64,000 nt of DNA. Source: Dyella halodurans. Lineage in GTDB: Bacteria; Pseudomonadota; Gammaproteobacteria; Xanthomonadales; Rhodanobacteraceae. Below are positions 18,065-27,419 of the stretch, piece after piece (the first letter of the stretch is position 1; each line of letters begins with the position of its first letter). The stretch covers positions 1 to 64,000 of the forward strand of contig NZ_JAPDPF010000009.1 of the NCBI RefSeq assembly GCF_026283925.1, written 5' to 3'. A program made the position numbers and the translations under genes. The notes beneath the pieces are model-generated. The model saw only the letters and a program-made list of their open reading frames with translations. It was not told the origin of the DNA and searched no databases.

Positions 18065-18903
18065 TGGAAGCCGTGCAGGATGCGCCGATGGGCACGACGG
18101 GCCGCATCGACTTTCTGGTACAGCGCGCCGACGCGCAAAGCCACAACAGTCATGTCGCGGACTCCGTCAGGCACGCTTGCCGGGGAACCTTGTTACGCGA
18201 CGCAGCATCGATTGCGCTGATGCTCGAACGGTACGAGCAGGCGACCAGCCTGTTGCGCGCAGCAGGCGATGCCTGGGCCGGGATCGGGCTGTTTGCCGGG
18301 TACCTGCTGCTGCATTTCACCGACGGCCCCGCCTGGGTGTCGCGCTACGAAGGCGATCTGCTGCAGATCGCAGGCCTGTTTGAATGGCGCTACTCGAAAA
18401 CCACGGCGCCGTCGCCACGGGCAAAGGGACGCGGCTACCTTGCCGCCGCCTCGTGGTCGCCGCGCCAACTGCTCAACCTCTATCAGGCCTTGCCAGATGA
18501 CCCGCGGGCCGGCGAGCCGATTCAGTTCGTCCGCCACTACGCCCGAACCAGTCTCGATGATCTCGCGGCCACCACCCTCATCGGCGACCTCCGGGTAGCG
18601 GACTATCTGCTGGTTTGGGATGCGGCCGCCCAGGGCAATTTCGACGGGCCCGCCCAGGATGCCCTGGTGGCGCTGCTGGAGGAACGTGCCCGGCGCCTGC
18701 AGGCCGCGCAAGCGGATACGCATCATTGGTATCGAGGCATCCATCCGGCGGGCCTGGTCGACTTCGACCTGATGGCCCTGGGCGTCAAGGCCATCGAGAG
18801 CAGGGCCGCCGACAAACTCGACCACATCCTCCACCATGCGCCGCCGCTGGTCGCCCTGCCATGGACCGCCGCGCAGAGACTCCGCTCCATGGTCAACCTG
18901 TAA
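18064..18903 (+). CDS. Hypothetical all-helical protein, third gene of operon
   Basis: 279 aa. Its ATG shares the last base of the stop of the preceding gene, which implies translational coupling. There is no signal peptide or clear transmembrane helix. The predicted fold is almost wholly helical, with aromatic-rich stretches (AGLFEWRYSK, THHWYRGIHPAG) and a C-terminal PAGLVDFDLMALGVKAI helix. Helical proteins encoded directly after a toxin-like gene are often immunity proteins; some features are loosely like polymorphic-toxin immunity families. No family can be named from sight. Confidence 0.6.
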   Translation: MEAVQDAPMGTTGRIDFLVQRADAQSHNSHVADSVRHACRGTLLRDAASIALMLERYEQATSLLRAAGDAWAGIGLFAGYLLLHFTDGPAWVSRYEGDLLQIAGLFEWRYSKTTAPSPRAKGRGYLAAASWSPRQLLNLYQALPDDPRAGEPIQFVRHYARTSLDDLAATTLIGDLRVADYLLVWDAAAQGNFDGPAQDALVALLEERARRLQAAQADTHHWYRGIHPAGLVDFDLMALGVKAIESRAADKLDHILHHAPPLVALPWTAAQRLRSMVNL

Positions 18904-19030
18904 TCGCCTGGGCTGGTCGGGCCGCGTACGCATTCAAGCAAGCATGGCGCCCCCTGAAAGAAGGCCTATCGCCATCGGCATGGCAGCTCACTAGAGTAGC
19001 GGCCCTGGACGCACGCCCTTGGAGACCCCG

Positions 19031-19525
19031 ATGACCCGTACGCGCCACCCCGTTCTCGCCGCCACGCTCTGGGGCGGTTTCATTGCCGGCACCCTGGATA
19101 TCGGCGCGGCCTCGGTGATCAGCGGCTACAACCCGCTGGTGATCCTCAAGTACATCGCCGGCGGCGTGCTCGGCAAGGCCGCACTCGCAGGTGGGCCGGC
19201 CATCGCCGTGCTGGGGATGTTGTTGCAGTGGGGCATGTCGATCATCATCGCCGCCATCTTCGTGCTCGCCACGCACCGTCACATTGCACGGACGCGCAAC
19301 TGGCCCACCTGGGGCATCGCCTACGGCGTGGTGATCTTCTTCGTCATGAACTATGTCGTCGTGCCGCTCTCGGCGCTGCATGCCACGCCGCATTTCAGCA
19401 CCTACAGCTTTATCGCCAACCTGTCCGCCATGCTGGTCTTCGGCTGGATCGTGGCGGTGGTCGCCAAGATCTTCATGACCGCCAGGAACGCGGTCGAAAA
19501 CCCGTCGCTATCGGGCTCGCCGTGA
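19031..19525 (+). CDS. Conserved four-helix membrane protein (YagU-like)
   Basis: 164 aa with four hydrophobic helices, at about 8-30, 55-80, 95-117 and 128-150. The opening ATLWGGFIAGTLDIGAASVISG and the FSTYSFIANLSAMLVFGWIVA segment resemble small inner-membrane proteins of the YagU/DUF1440 type. The function is unknown. The ATG at 19031 follows a GGAGACC site. The GIY-YIG gene follows after 10 bases, so they may share a transcript. Confidence 0.72.
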   Translation: MTRTRHPVLAATLWGGFIAGTLDIGAASVISGYNPLVILKYIAGGVLGKAALAGGPAIAVLGMLLQWGMSIIIAAIFVLATHRHIARTRNWPTWGIAYGVVIFFVMNYVVVPLSALHATPHFSTYSFIANLSAMLVFGWIVAVVAKIFMTARNAVENPSLSGSP

Positions 19526-19535
19526 AGCAGGCATC

Positions 19536-19826
19536 GTGACGGGCAAGAAATCCGCGCCGCCGGCTGCGCGCCAATGGTGCCTCTACCTGATCGAATGCCA
19601 GGATGGCTCGTTCTACGCCGGCATCACCAACGATCTGGCCGCGCGCTACGAGGCCCATGCTGGCGGGCGTGGTGCGCGCTACACCCGTGCGCATCCGCCG
19701 CGACGACTGCTCGGCGCGAAACCCTATGAGAACCGCGCCGCGGCGTCGCGCGCGGAGTGGGAGATCAAGCAGCTCCCGAAACAGCGGAAACTGGCTTACC
19801 TGACGGCGCCGGAAACGGACGACTAG
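19536..19826 (+). CDS. GIY-YIG nuclease family protein
   Basis: 96 aa, the usual size for the UPF0213/YhbQ group. The GIY-YIG core is WCLYLIECQDGSFYAGITNDLAARYEAH, where L-Y-L and Y-A-G stand for GIY and YIG, followed by the conserved Arg (AARYEAH) and the later Glu (SRAEWEIKQLPK). It starts with GTG at 19536. Members act as small structure-specific endonucleases; the biological role is not established. Confidence 0.88.
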   Translation: MTGKKSAPPAARQWCLYLIECQDGSFYAGITNDLAARYEAHAGGRGARYTRAHPPRRLLGAKPYENRAAASRAEWEIKQLPKQRKLAYLTAPETDD

Positions 19827-19902
19827 GTTCGACCCGCACCGATGATGGCGGACACGCCATGCCTATCTACGCGATCGAAGCCTCTCTCCGGCCAGGGCGG
19901 CG

Positions 19903-20631
19903 CTATCGGCTCGCCGCCACCAGCAGCATCATGGGGCGCTCTTTCTCCTCGGCGAGTTCCGGGCGCAAGCTGACCTGTGCTTCGGTCGGTCCCCACTCCT
20001 CGACGTGGGCAATGGAAAAGCCGGTCCTGATCAGCAGATTGAGCAGCGAACCGATCCTGCGGTGCTGCTTGATGACCGCCTTGCCAAGCCAGTCGGTGAC
20101 GCGCTTCCCTTCCACCTGGTAACTATCGACCGGCCAGACCTTGCGACCGCCAGCGCCTTCGATCCAGCCCGGATGCATCGACGCCATATAGATCGGATGC
20201 TCGATGGAAAAGATCATCCGGCCTCCCGGCACCAGGGCGCGATGAACGTTTTTCCACAACCAGGGCAGGTCCTCGACGTAGTGGAACGCCAGTGAGCTAT
20301 AGGCCAGGTCACAGCTCGCTGCGGGCAGGTCGACCATCTCCAGATCGGCTTGTTCGTAGGTGATGGCGTCGTCCGTAGTCAGCGCCCGTGCCTGCTCGAG
20401 CATCTTCTCCGACAGATCCAGGCCAAGCACATGCTTGGCCCCCTGCTCTCGCGCCCAACGGCAAAACCAGCCGTAGCCACAGCCGAGGTCCACTACCTTG
20501 GCGCCTTGCAGGTTCGGCAGGAGCTCTCTTAGAGCCGGCCATTCCGGTGCGCCATCCAGACCCTCGATCGAGCGGTTAAGACGGCTATAACCGTCGAAGA
20601 AGTCCTGGTTGTCGTAGATGTTCTGCGTCAT
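19903..20631 (-). CDS. Class I SAM-dependent methyltransferase
   Basis: 242 aa, cytosolic. The SAM site is VVDLGCGYGWFCRWAREQGA (motif I), followed by VLGLDLSEKMLEQAR (motif II) and ALVPGGRMIFSIEHPIY (post-motif). The N-terminal MTQNIYDNQDFFDGYSRLNRS segment is typical of a widespread methyltransf_11 group with small-molecule substrates. It stands alone, and the substrate cannot be deduced. Confidence 0.9.
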   Translation of the reverse strand: MTQNIYDNQDFFDGYSRLNRSIEGLDGAPEWPALRELLPNLQGAKVVDLGCGYGWFCRWAREQGAKHVLGLDLSEKMLEQARALTTDDAITYEQADLEMVDLPAASCDLAYSSLAFHYVEDLPWLWKNVHRALVPGGRMIFSIEHPIYMASMHPGWIEGAGGRKVWPVDSYQVEGKRVTDWLGKAVIKQHRRIGSLLNLLIRTGFSIAHVEEWGPTEAQVSLRPELAEEKERPMMLLVAASR

Positions 20632-20960
20632 GGGCGCAAGCCTGCCTGCGAGCGTTGATGCGCGACTTTCTCAGAAATTTCGCGGGTCCGCCATGCCTCG
20701 CCAGTGGATATGTCGACCCTGTCAAATCACCCGCCCGCAACAGGGCTTCGCTTGCCGCAAGTCACGTGTTTTCGTCACATGGATTTCGGTGCCGAGCGCC
20801 TCAAGATGCCAGCGGGAGCAGGCTTCAAAGGGACGGCCGGCACGACGAGGCGCGATCACCTTCTCGTCCCCGCCGCTTCCGCCACAGCATGCCGCCGCGC
20901 AAAGAAAAGGCGATCCATCACTGGATCGCCTTGCCTTCCCGTTGAACGGCTATCGATCGA
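20632..20960. other. Intergenic region, terminator only
   Basis: 329 bases. It contains the terminator of the M28 peptidase gene at 20901-20930 and presumably the promoter for the leftward methyltransferase near 20640-20700. No coding signal was seen. Confidence 0.5.
20901..20930 (-). terminator. Rho-independent terminator of the M28 peptidase gene
   Basis: An 8-bp perfect stem, 20909-20916 with 20923-20930 (GGCGATCC / GGATCGCC), loop of six. Read leftward it is followed by TTTTCTTT (20908-20901). It lies 30 bases past the stop of the peptidase gene. Confidence 0.85.
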
Positions 20961-23273
20961 CTACGACGTCTTCTTCAACAACGCCGTCAGTTGATCGAGT
21001 TGCGCACGGTAGCGGTCGAGCACCTTGGCGGTGACGACTGCATACTGATTCGCCTCATTCCAGCGGCGCGCTTCAAGTGCTTCGCGCACCCCGGGCACGG
21101 TCTTCACGCCATAGCCGGTCAACATGCCGGGCGCATAGATCATGTGCTTGAACCACGGACGCGTGGGCAGGCCGGCCGGGTCGCTCAAGGCCTGTTCCAT
21201 CTGCCCGATCAGCGCATTCAACTGGCGCTGCTGCGCCTCGGGCATGTCGAAGCCCGTGCCGGCGCGTTCGTTGTACGCCACCTCATAGGCTTGCGCACTC
21301 TGCCTGAGCTGCTTGGCGGCCTGATCGAGCGGAGCGAGATTGATCTCCGCCACGTCGGAATCGCGTGCGGGTGCCGCCACCGGACGCGTGGGATCAGCGG
21401 CCAGCTCATACGCGTGCTGATCGAGCAACTGGTGCTGCTCCTGGGTGTCCGTGCGGGTGCTGTCGACCAGCTGGTGCAGCTCGGCCACGTAGCGATCCAG
21501 CGTGTCGCTGAAATCGCCGAAGCGCATGGGCACGACGCTGGCGTCGGCCGTGCGCAACACGATATGGCCGGCCATCTTGGACAAGGCCACGCCGTACTCG
21601 AACGTCGGATCGCCGAAGCGCACGTAGTGATCGAACGAATCGTAGCGCGAGTGGTAGATGCCGCCGTTATCGTCCTCGCCGCCGAAGCCAAGGTCGAGCG
21701 AGGCGATGCCCAGATGCTCAAGGAACGCGCTGAAGTCCGAACCCGAACCCAGGGCCTCGATCGGCAGGTCACCGCCCTGCGCCGCCAGCTTGGCATCGTC
21801 CTTCTGCCCAGGACTGGCGTTCTTGCCGTTGCCTTCCACCAGCATGCGGGCGCGCAGGCGTTCGCGCACGCTGACCTTGGTTTCCGGGTCGCTCACGCCA
21901 GCCGCCACCTGGTTCACCAGATGCTGCAGCGAGTGACTGCCGCCGGCATTCAGGAAGCCACGACCGTTGGTATCCGAGTTGAGGTACAGCACGGCCTTCT
22001 GCTGCAGCTCCTTGGCATGGGTTTCGGCCCATTCGGTCGATCCGAGCAGGCCCGGCTCCTCACCGTCCCAGCTGGCGTAGACCAGAGTGCGCTTCGGCCG
22101 CCAGCCTTCCTTGTACAGCGCACCAATGGCCTTCGCTTCGGCCATCAGCGCGACATTGCCAGCCAGCGGATCCCAGGCGCCGAACACCCAACCGTCATGA
22201 TGATTGCCGCGCACGATCCACTGATCGGGCTCGCTGGAACCCGTGAGGGTGGCGATCACGTCGTACACCGGCTTCTGTCCCCAATCCGACAGCACCGTCA
22301 TATGCACCGGCGCCGAGCTGGGCCCCACGTGGTAGGTCAGCGGCAAGGAACCGCGCCAGCCCGACGGCGCCATCGGCCCCGTCAGCGACTGCAGCAGCGG
22401 CGTGGCGTCGGCATAGGAAATCGGCAGCACCGGAATCTTCAGGATGGTTTTCGCATCCTTCAGCGCCAGTCGCTTGGCGCCCGGCGTCGAACCGATGCCG
22501 GGGGTCAGCGGATCGCCGGGGTATTGCTGCATGTCCGCGACCGAACCACGCTGCACGCCATCGGCCGGACGCCAGCCACCGTTCGGATAGGTATCGCCCT
22601 CGCCATAGCCGTCATCGCGCGGATCGGAATAAATCAGGCAGCCGACGGCGCCGTGCTCCTGCGCCAGCTTGGGCTTCAAGCCGCGCCAGCCACCGCCATA
22701 GCGCGTAATGACGATCTTGCCGCGCACGTCGATGCCGCGACGTGCCAGCTCTTTGTAATCGTCGGGCATGCCGTAGTTGACATAGACGAGCGGCGCGGTG
22801 ACGTCGCCGTCACCGCCGTACACGTTATACGGGGGCAGCACGCCGTCCTTGATGCCCGAAGTGGCATCGCCATCCACGGCCGGCTCGTTCAATTTGGCGG
22901 TGTAGGGATGTGCACCCTGCAATTCCAGTGCGACCTTCTTCGGCGTGGGATACAACACGCTGAAGGTTTCGATATGCGCGTCCCAACCCCATTCGCGGAA
23001 CTTTGCCAGCATGAACTCGGCATTCGCCTTGTCGTGCGGCGCGCCCACCTGGTTAGGCTCGGACGACATCTGCTTGAGCCAGGCGCGCTGGTCGGCGGGG
23101 TCGAGCTGCGCGTCGAAGCGCTGCTCCAGGCTGCGCTGATCGTTGGCGCCGAAGGGGGTAAACCCAAGCATGCCGCCGTCACCGCGACCTTCTTCGCCAC
23201 TCGCCATGGCACTGCCAAATGTCGCCAGCAGGCAGGCCACCGTCAGCAGCGGCCGCATTTTCAATCGAGTCAT
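20961..23273 (-). CDS. Exported M28 family peptidase (glutamate carboxypeptidase II-like)
   Basis: 770 aa. A signal peptide (residues 1-26) is followed by a PA (protease-associated) domain, the M28 di-zinc catalytic domain and a C-terminal transferrin-receptor-like dimerisation domain, the order of GCPII/NAALADase. The catalytic segments include RGNHHDGWVFGAWDPLAG (His and Asp ligands), ASWDGEEPGLLGSTEW (Glu pair) and LNSDTNGRGF. It likely trims peptides in the periplasm. ATG 23273 is chosen because it yields MTRLKMRPLLTVACLLATFG, a good signal sequence. A terminator follows. Confidence 0.92.
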   Translation of the reverse strand: MTRLKMRPLLTVACLLATFGSAMASGEEGRGDGGMLGFTPFGANDQRSLEQRFDAQLDPADQRAWLKQMSSEPNQVGAPHDKANAEFMLAKFREWGWDAHIETFSVLYPTPKKVALELQGAHPYTAKLNEPAVDGDATSGIKDGVLPPYNVYGGDGDVTAPLVYVNYGMPDDYKELARRGIDVRGKIVITRYGGGWRGLKPKLAQEHGAVGCLIYSDPRDDGYGEGDTYPNGGWRPADGVQRGSVADMQQYPGDPLTPGIGSTPGAKRLALKDAKTILKIPVLPISYADATPLLQSLTGPMAPSGWRGSLPLTYHVGPSSAPVHMTVLSDWGQKPVYDVIATLTGSSEPDQWIVRGNHHDGWVFGAWDPLAGNVALMAEAKAIGALYKEGWRPKRTLVYASWDGEEPGLLGSTEWAETHAKELQQKAVLYLNSDTNGRGFLNAGGSHSLQHLVNQVAAGVSDPETKVSVRERLRARMLVEGNGKNASPGQKDDAKLAAQGGDLPIEALGSGSDFSAFLEHLGIASLDLGFGGEDDNGGIYHSRYDSFDHYVRFGDPTFEYGVALSKMAGHIVLRTADASVVPMRFGDFSDTLDRYVAELHQLVDSTRTDTQEQHQLLDQHAYELAADPTRPVAAPARDSDVAEINLAPLDQAAKQLRQSAQAYEVAYNERAGTGFDMPEAQQRQLNALIGQMEQALSDPAGLPTRPWFKHMIYAPGMLTGYGVKTVPGVREALEARRWNEANQYAVVTAKVLDRYRAQLDQLTALLKKTS

Positions 23274-23687
23274 GCCGTTCTTCACTCCCCAGGGGTTGAT
23301 GGGCACGCAGTTCACCGTGTCGGCCAGAGCCGGCGCGCTGACGGCAGCCGTCCAAAAGCATTCGAAACAAACTCAGACTCGTCGCTCCCGTGAAGGCGAT
23401 CAGCACTCCACCGCGACGAAACCCGTCACCCGCTCGCCACAGGCACGCGATTGTGGCCTGCGTGAGCTGGGGGACGGGATGCGATCTTCCCTGCCCTGTC
23501 CTTATAGCTTGCGCGGCCCTGAAGCCGCCGTAGGACAGAAGTCATGCATGCCTGGACCCTGGCCGCCCGGAGCCGCTGAAGTTTCCCGCAGGGGCGCCGA
23601 TAACCCGTTCATGCCTCGATCACGAGGAGCCGCGTGGCCGCTTAGCCAAGGCCGCAGCGCCCTCGGACCCACCAGGACGGAATACGC
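23274..23687. other. Intergenic region without recognisable gene
   Basis: 414 bases between divergent genes. It should hold the promoter of the M28 peptidase gene. No repeat, RNA gene or coding frame with family signature was found. Confidence 0.5.
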
Positions 23688-24308
23688 ATGCTGCAGTCGC
23701 CGCCGAACATCGCCTACCTCAAGGCCGCCTGGGCCGCTTTTGCCGGCATCAGCGGGCACAATGCCAAGCAGAGCTATGAGGCAGCCGGGCTGACCTTCAC
23801 GCGCATCAACCACTCCACCCTGGTGCGCAAGAACGACGTGCAGGTCTCCACCATGCCGGTGCGCTATACGCGCCAGGACTTGCGCACGGGGTTCCTGGGT
23901 CGCATCGAGAATGAAGTGCGCAAGATCGTTGCCGAAATGGAGTCCGTCTTCTTTCGCGACCTGCAGCTGCCGGAAGGACACCGCCTGGTCGTCGAGCTTG
24001 AGGAATGCCTTCGCCAGCTCCGCCGCACGGGCAATCGCTCGCTGACCATCATGATCTTGCCGGACGATGCCGAAAGCATCGGCGCCGCGGCCGTCGTCGA
24101 AATGCGCGTCTTCCTGGATTCCCCTCGCGCCTGCGCATTCGCCTGCCTTTCCGATGCCAGCGGCGGCCATCAGATCGACCTGCTTGGCGGCGCCCCCAAG
24201 CGGGCACGCGTGCCGCGCGCCGAGGGTTATGCCGAGTTGGCGCGCCTGCTGACGGGGACCATCAACGAAGCGTTGACCGGCGCCTACATCAACCAGCTGG
24301 CCGCCTGA
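23688..24308 (+). CDS. Hypothetical protein
   Basis: 206 aa, soluble, no signal peptide. The N-terminus (SPPNIAYLKAAWAAFAGIS) is helical, the centre mixed alpha/beta (NRSLTIMILPDDAESIGAAAVVEMRVFLDSP), and the C-terminus helical (EGYAELARLLTGTINEALTG). Base and codon use match the neighbours, and the frame is complete. I do not recognise the family. It converges on the effector-binding gene with seven bases between the stops. Confidence 0.65.
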   Translation: MLQSPPNIAYLKAAWAAFAGISGHNAKQSYEAAGLTFTRINHSTLVRKNDVQVSTMPVRYTRQDLRTGFLGRIENEVRKIVAEMESVFFRDLQLPEGHRLVVELEECLRQLRRTGNRSLTIMILPDDAESIGAAAVVEMRVFLDSPRACAFACLSDASGGHQIDLLGGAPKRARVPRAEGYAELARLLTGTINEALTGAYINQLAA

Positions 24309-24315
24309 GCGCGCG

Positions 24316-24771
24316 TCAGTCGACCGGAATGTAGAGATCCGTTTCCGCTGCCGGATCCTCCGGCCCGGTAAAGCGGGCGTCGTATCGTTCAAACTCCACG
24401 CCCCCCGTGGCGCGCAAGCCCAGCCTTGCCAGCAGCCGCGTATGGATGGCCTGGAAACTGTCGCCGATCTGCGCTGCCGTGCCGCGATGGGTGAACACCA
24501 CGTACGTCTGCGCCGGCACCTCGAACTTCACCATGCCCACGGGCACCGACGCATCGGCGAGAACGGGCAGGCCAGCCACATAGCGCGCGCTGCCGCCCGC
24601 CAACAGACGGCATACGCCATAGGCGGCCTCCGGTTCCGCGCGACCGACGATTTCGTGTTCGCGTGGCATGAAGCGCCGCCACAGCTGGCCAATGCCATCG
24701 ACCGAGCCGCGCACCAGGTGTTCCATGCCCACCACGGTGAACGACGGCAGCGTCACGATCCGATGTTCCAT
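24316..24771 (-). CDS. GyrI-like/AraC effector-binding domain protein
   Basis: 151 aa, a stand-alone small-molecule-binding domain of the SOUL/GyrI-like fold with no DNA-binding part. MEHRIVTLPSFTVVGMEHLV is the canonical N-terminal strand, and PAQTYVVFTHRGTAAQIGDSF and the final ETDLYIPV are also typical. The start is ATG 24771, with AGGA ten bases upstream; an ATG three codons earlier lies too close to that site. Such proteins may sequester or hydrolyse xenobiotics. Confidence 0.85.
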   Translation of the reverse strand: MEHRIVTLPSFTVVGMEHLVRGSVDGIGQLWRRFMPREHEIVGRAEPEAAYGVCRLLAGGSARYVAGLPVLADASVPVGMVKFEVPAQTYVVFTHRGTAAQIGDSFQAIHTRLLARLGLRATGGVEFERYDARFTGPEDPAAETDLYIPVD

Positions 24772-25119
24772 GGCAACCATTTCCTGGCCGAGACGCGACG
24801 TTGGGGGCACGCAGCGTACGCGACCAAGGGGGCCTGGCGGCACCATGCAGCCAGCCACTTGCGCAAATCCTGGCAATCCCTTTACGCATGGCTGCTGATT
24901 CCTATCGGCTTCAACCTGCAAACCGGACAAGACCGAGGGGCTGCTCGGGATGACCTCCGTCAGGCGACCCATGGCTGATAGGCAGGGCTGGCTGGATGTT
25001 TGAGTACCCGCAATCCAGGCCGTAATTCGCTACGATGTCGCCGGACCATAGGCGGCAGGAAGCAGCGGCCGGCCGAAGCGGCACTATCACCAAGGATTAC
25101 GTCTACCAGGGGGCTGGTT
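24772..25119. other. Intergenic region between divergent genes
   Basis: 348 bases. It should carry promoters for the effector-binding gene (leftward) and the DUF4124 gene (rightward). Frames extending into it from either side lack conserved sequence. Confidence 0.45.
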
Positions 25120-25719
25120 GTGGAACGATGGATTGGCAGTCACGCCAAGGTCTTGCTCGTGCACGTCTTTTTATTGGGTTCAATGTTTCCCATCGGCGCG
25201 ACAGCTGACATCTACAAGTGCACGAAAGGTGGCGACGTCGCTTATCAGGAAACACCCTGCGAAGGTGCAAACGTGCAGGCCACGCATATCGAAGTGCGCG
25301 GCCTTGATCAATTCGTGGGCTGCTTTGTCACCACCCAAGGCCGCATTTCCCGTTCCATCGAAGTTCGCGCCAACGGTGCCGGGACCTACGAGTTGGTGGA
25401 TGAAGGCAATCCGCTTGGGTCGGGCGTCGTATTGAAGCAGGCCACCAGTGAAGAGTTGGCAGCCGTAAGCAACGGGCTTCACATCAATATCAGTAATGGC
25501 CTTAGCCGGCACAGCGGCCAGACCAGTGCGTACACGTATACGACTCGCGTGGGCAATCGCTATGTCACGCGCACCGCGACGGCCGCACAACCCATCACGG
25601 CAGCGAGCCTGTACGGCATCTACAAGGGCTCCGATTCTTCGGGAAGGTCCATCGTCCTGTTGCACACGGGAGGCGGCGTACCTCAAGTGATCGACAAGAC
25701 AACCTGTCCTTCTTACTGA
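25120..25719 (+). CDS. Exported DUF4124 domain protein
   Basis: 199 aa, starting at GTG 25120 with AGGGGG at 25108-25113. The N-terminal hydrophobic stretch (KVLLVHVFLLGSMFPIGATA) is a signal peptide. The DUF4124 domain follows at once: DIYKCTKGGDVAYQETPCEG, the standard IYKW/C...YQ..PC pattern. The rest is a threonine- and serine-rich beta domain. DUF4124 proteins are common in envelope proteins of Xanthomonadales; function unknown. Confidence 0.75.
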   Translation: MERWIGSHAKVLLVHVFLLGSMFPIGATADIYKCTKGGDVAYQETPCEGANVQATHIEVRGLDQFVGCFVTTQGRISRSIEVRANGAGTYELVDEGNPLGSGVVLKQATSEELAAVSNGLHINISNGLSRHSGQTSAYTYTTRVGNRYVTRTATAAQPITAASLYGIYKGSDSSGRSIVLLHTGGGVPQVIDKTTCPSY

Positions 25720-25809
25720 CGAAACGCGGCATCGGCTGCCGCGGCGGCGGCAGGCAGGCGGACCGGCAGCGGCCGCATCGAAGAAAAAACACACCAGGCG
25801 ACAGGGGGA

Positions 25810-26256
25810 ATGATGCGGCACTGGAGATTGCTGACGGCGTGTCTACTTTGCAGCGTCATCGCTGCGTGCGGCCAATCTGGCGAACAAACGCAGACGCAGA
25901 CCTTGGTTCGGCTGCAAGAACGGGTGACGGAGCTGGAATCTGGCCAATTGCAAGCGCGGCAGAAGTTGGTAGACATGCAACGGGTGCTGGAGGAGACCGT
26001 CGGAAAATCAAGCCGCTGGATACTCTGGCGCTCGCCCAGAATCGTCGCCTCTTTCGCCCCCTCCATGGCCTTCTATCCCGAAGATGCTTTTTCAGAAAAG
26101 ACGGCCTGCCTGGAATCGGCGCGCAACCGGGTCGATTCCTCGGGATGGATGACCACCACCCAGGAACCCCTGACCGCCACAGACCCCAGGAATCCCAGGG
26201 CTTCCGTGGTCTATTTGTGCCTGCCGGGCGGCATTCGCCCTAATCCGTCGCTTTGA
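25810..26256 (+). CDS. Putative lipoprotein
   Basis: 148 aa. The N-terminus MMRHWRLLTACLLCSVIAAC ends in a lipobox (I-A-A-C), so Cys20 should be lipidated. A heptad-like stretch (LVRLQERVTELESGQLQARQKLVDMQRVLEE, about 32-62) predicts a short coiled coil. The C-terminal half has two Cys and no known domain. It lies 90 bases after the DUF4124 gene on the same strand, so they may be co-transcribed. Confidence 0.65.
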   Translation: MMRHWRLLTACLLCSVIAACGQSGEQTQTQTLVRLQERVTELESGQLQARQKLVDMQRVLEETVGKSSRWILWRSPRIVASFAPSMAFYPEDAFSEKTACLESARNRVDSSGWMTTTQEPLTATDPRNPRASVVYLCLPGGIRPNPSL

Positions 26257-26528
26257 TTTGAACCAGGCAAGTCCGGGCCCGCTCACGCGCTGCGAGGATT
26301 TCGGTTGCGCGACGCGACAGCTTGATGAAGTCGTGCGGTGCCTGTTTCGAAGTGCAGCGTTTGCCGTGTACGGTCTTTCAATCGCCGAGCCATGGGCGCG
26401 AGTTTCACCGGGCCTTGCCTTGTTCGCGCGGATCGTCCGCCCGCGAGGATTTCGGCAGGTATGTGACCTCGAGCCTAGGTGACCGTCGAAAATGCCGCGC
26501 GCTGCAGTCACCGGAGAGTGGGGTTAGC

Positions 26529-27203
26529 TCAATGCTCGATCGACTGCGAGGCGTCAGCCAAACGTTGGGAATCACTGACCCAGCCAAAGTTGTCGCCCTC
26601 GCTATACATCACGCGCACGGTCGCCTCGTGATCGGCAGGGTCGTAGGCTGCGCAGGCATCGGCCAGCAGTATGCAGGCGTAGCCCAGGTCCACCGCTTGC
26701 CGCAAGGTCGAGGCGACGCAGCATTGCGTCGTATAGCCCATCAGCAACAGCGTATCGATGCCGCGCACGCGCAATACGGTATCCAGGGTGGTTTGATGGA
26801 AGGCGCTGAAGCCTGCCTTGTCGATGACAGGCTCCCCATCCCTGGGGCGCATATCGGCAATGACCTCGGTTCCCCGCTCGCCCTTCACCAGAAAGCGTCC
26901 CAGTGGCCCGGGTGAGCCGATCGCCACATCGTATTGACGGCGAAACGCATTGAGGTCGGACAAGTCGGGCGCATAGCACTCACGCGTGAAGAACACGAAC
27001 ATCCCGGCTTCGCGGGCCGCGGACAGTGCACGCTGGGCCGCAGGCAGGGCCGCCAGCAGTACCTCGATGGGCAAGCCCAAGGCCCCGGCACGCCCCTCGG
27101 GCAGGACAAAATCAGCCTGGAAGTCGATGCAGCCGAGTGCGGTGCGCGCGGTATCCAGTTCGATCGAGCGTCCGCGCTCGCAGGAAAGCTTGATGCGGGC
27201 CAA
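26529..27203 (-). CDS. Isochorismatase family cysteine hydrolase
   Basis: 224 aa. The catalytic triad is visible: Asp27 (LGCIDFQADF), Lys129 (VIDKAGFSAF) and Cys162 in MGYTTQCCVASTLRQA. The cis-peptide segment before the Cys is also typical. The family hydrolyses amides or isochorismate-like ethers; here the substrate is open. It is monocistronic as far as can be seen. Confidence 0.88.
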   Translation of the reverse strand: MARIKLSCERGRSIELDTARTALGCIDFQADFVLPEGRAGALGLPIEVLLAALPAAQRALSAAREAGMFVFFTRECYAPDLSDLNAFRRQYDVAIGSPGPLGRFLVKGERGTEVIADMRPRDGEPVIDKAGFSAFHQTTLDTVLRVRGIDTLLLMGYTTQCCVASTLRQAVDLGYACILLADACAAYDPADHEATVRVMYSEGDNFGWVSDSQRLADASQSIEH

Positions 27204-27419
27204 GGGCAGCCTCCGGATTGAGTCTGCAAGCGAGCCTAGCCGATTGTGGCTTGGAAACCACCGGCCTGGATGCAGGCGCCTGCATCGCGTGGCTTACCGA
27301 CCCACCACGCCACGGAGCCTATTGGCACCGGCGACGCCATCCTCCATGGCGGAAGGCCTGGAGCGGCCACCCCGCTGTCGAGGTCGGGCCGCGTGCCGCG
27401 CAAGCCGATCGCGGGATGC

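Noticed and set aside
20991-23393. An 800-codon open frame antisense to the M28 peptidase gene
   Set aside because: It mirrors a clear peptidase with catalytic motifs and a signal peptide. Its translation is rich in His, Arg and Gln without domains, typical of an antisense frame in GC-rich DNA. The same applies to long antisense frames over 371-1348, 32689-34113 and 60400-61980.
26292-26455. Direct repeat GCGAGGATTTCGG (26292-26304 and 26443-26455)
   Set aside because: Two copies of 13 bases in a non-coding stretch with no further structure; not enough to call an element.
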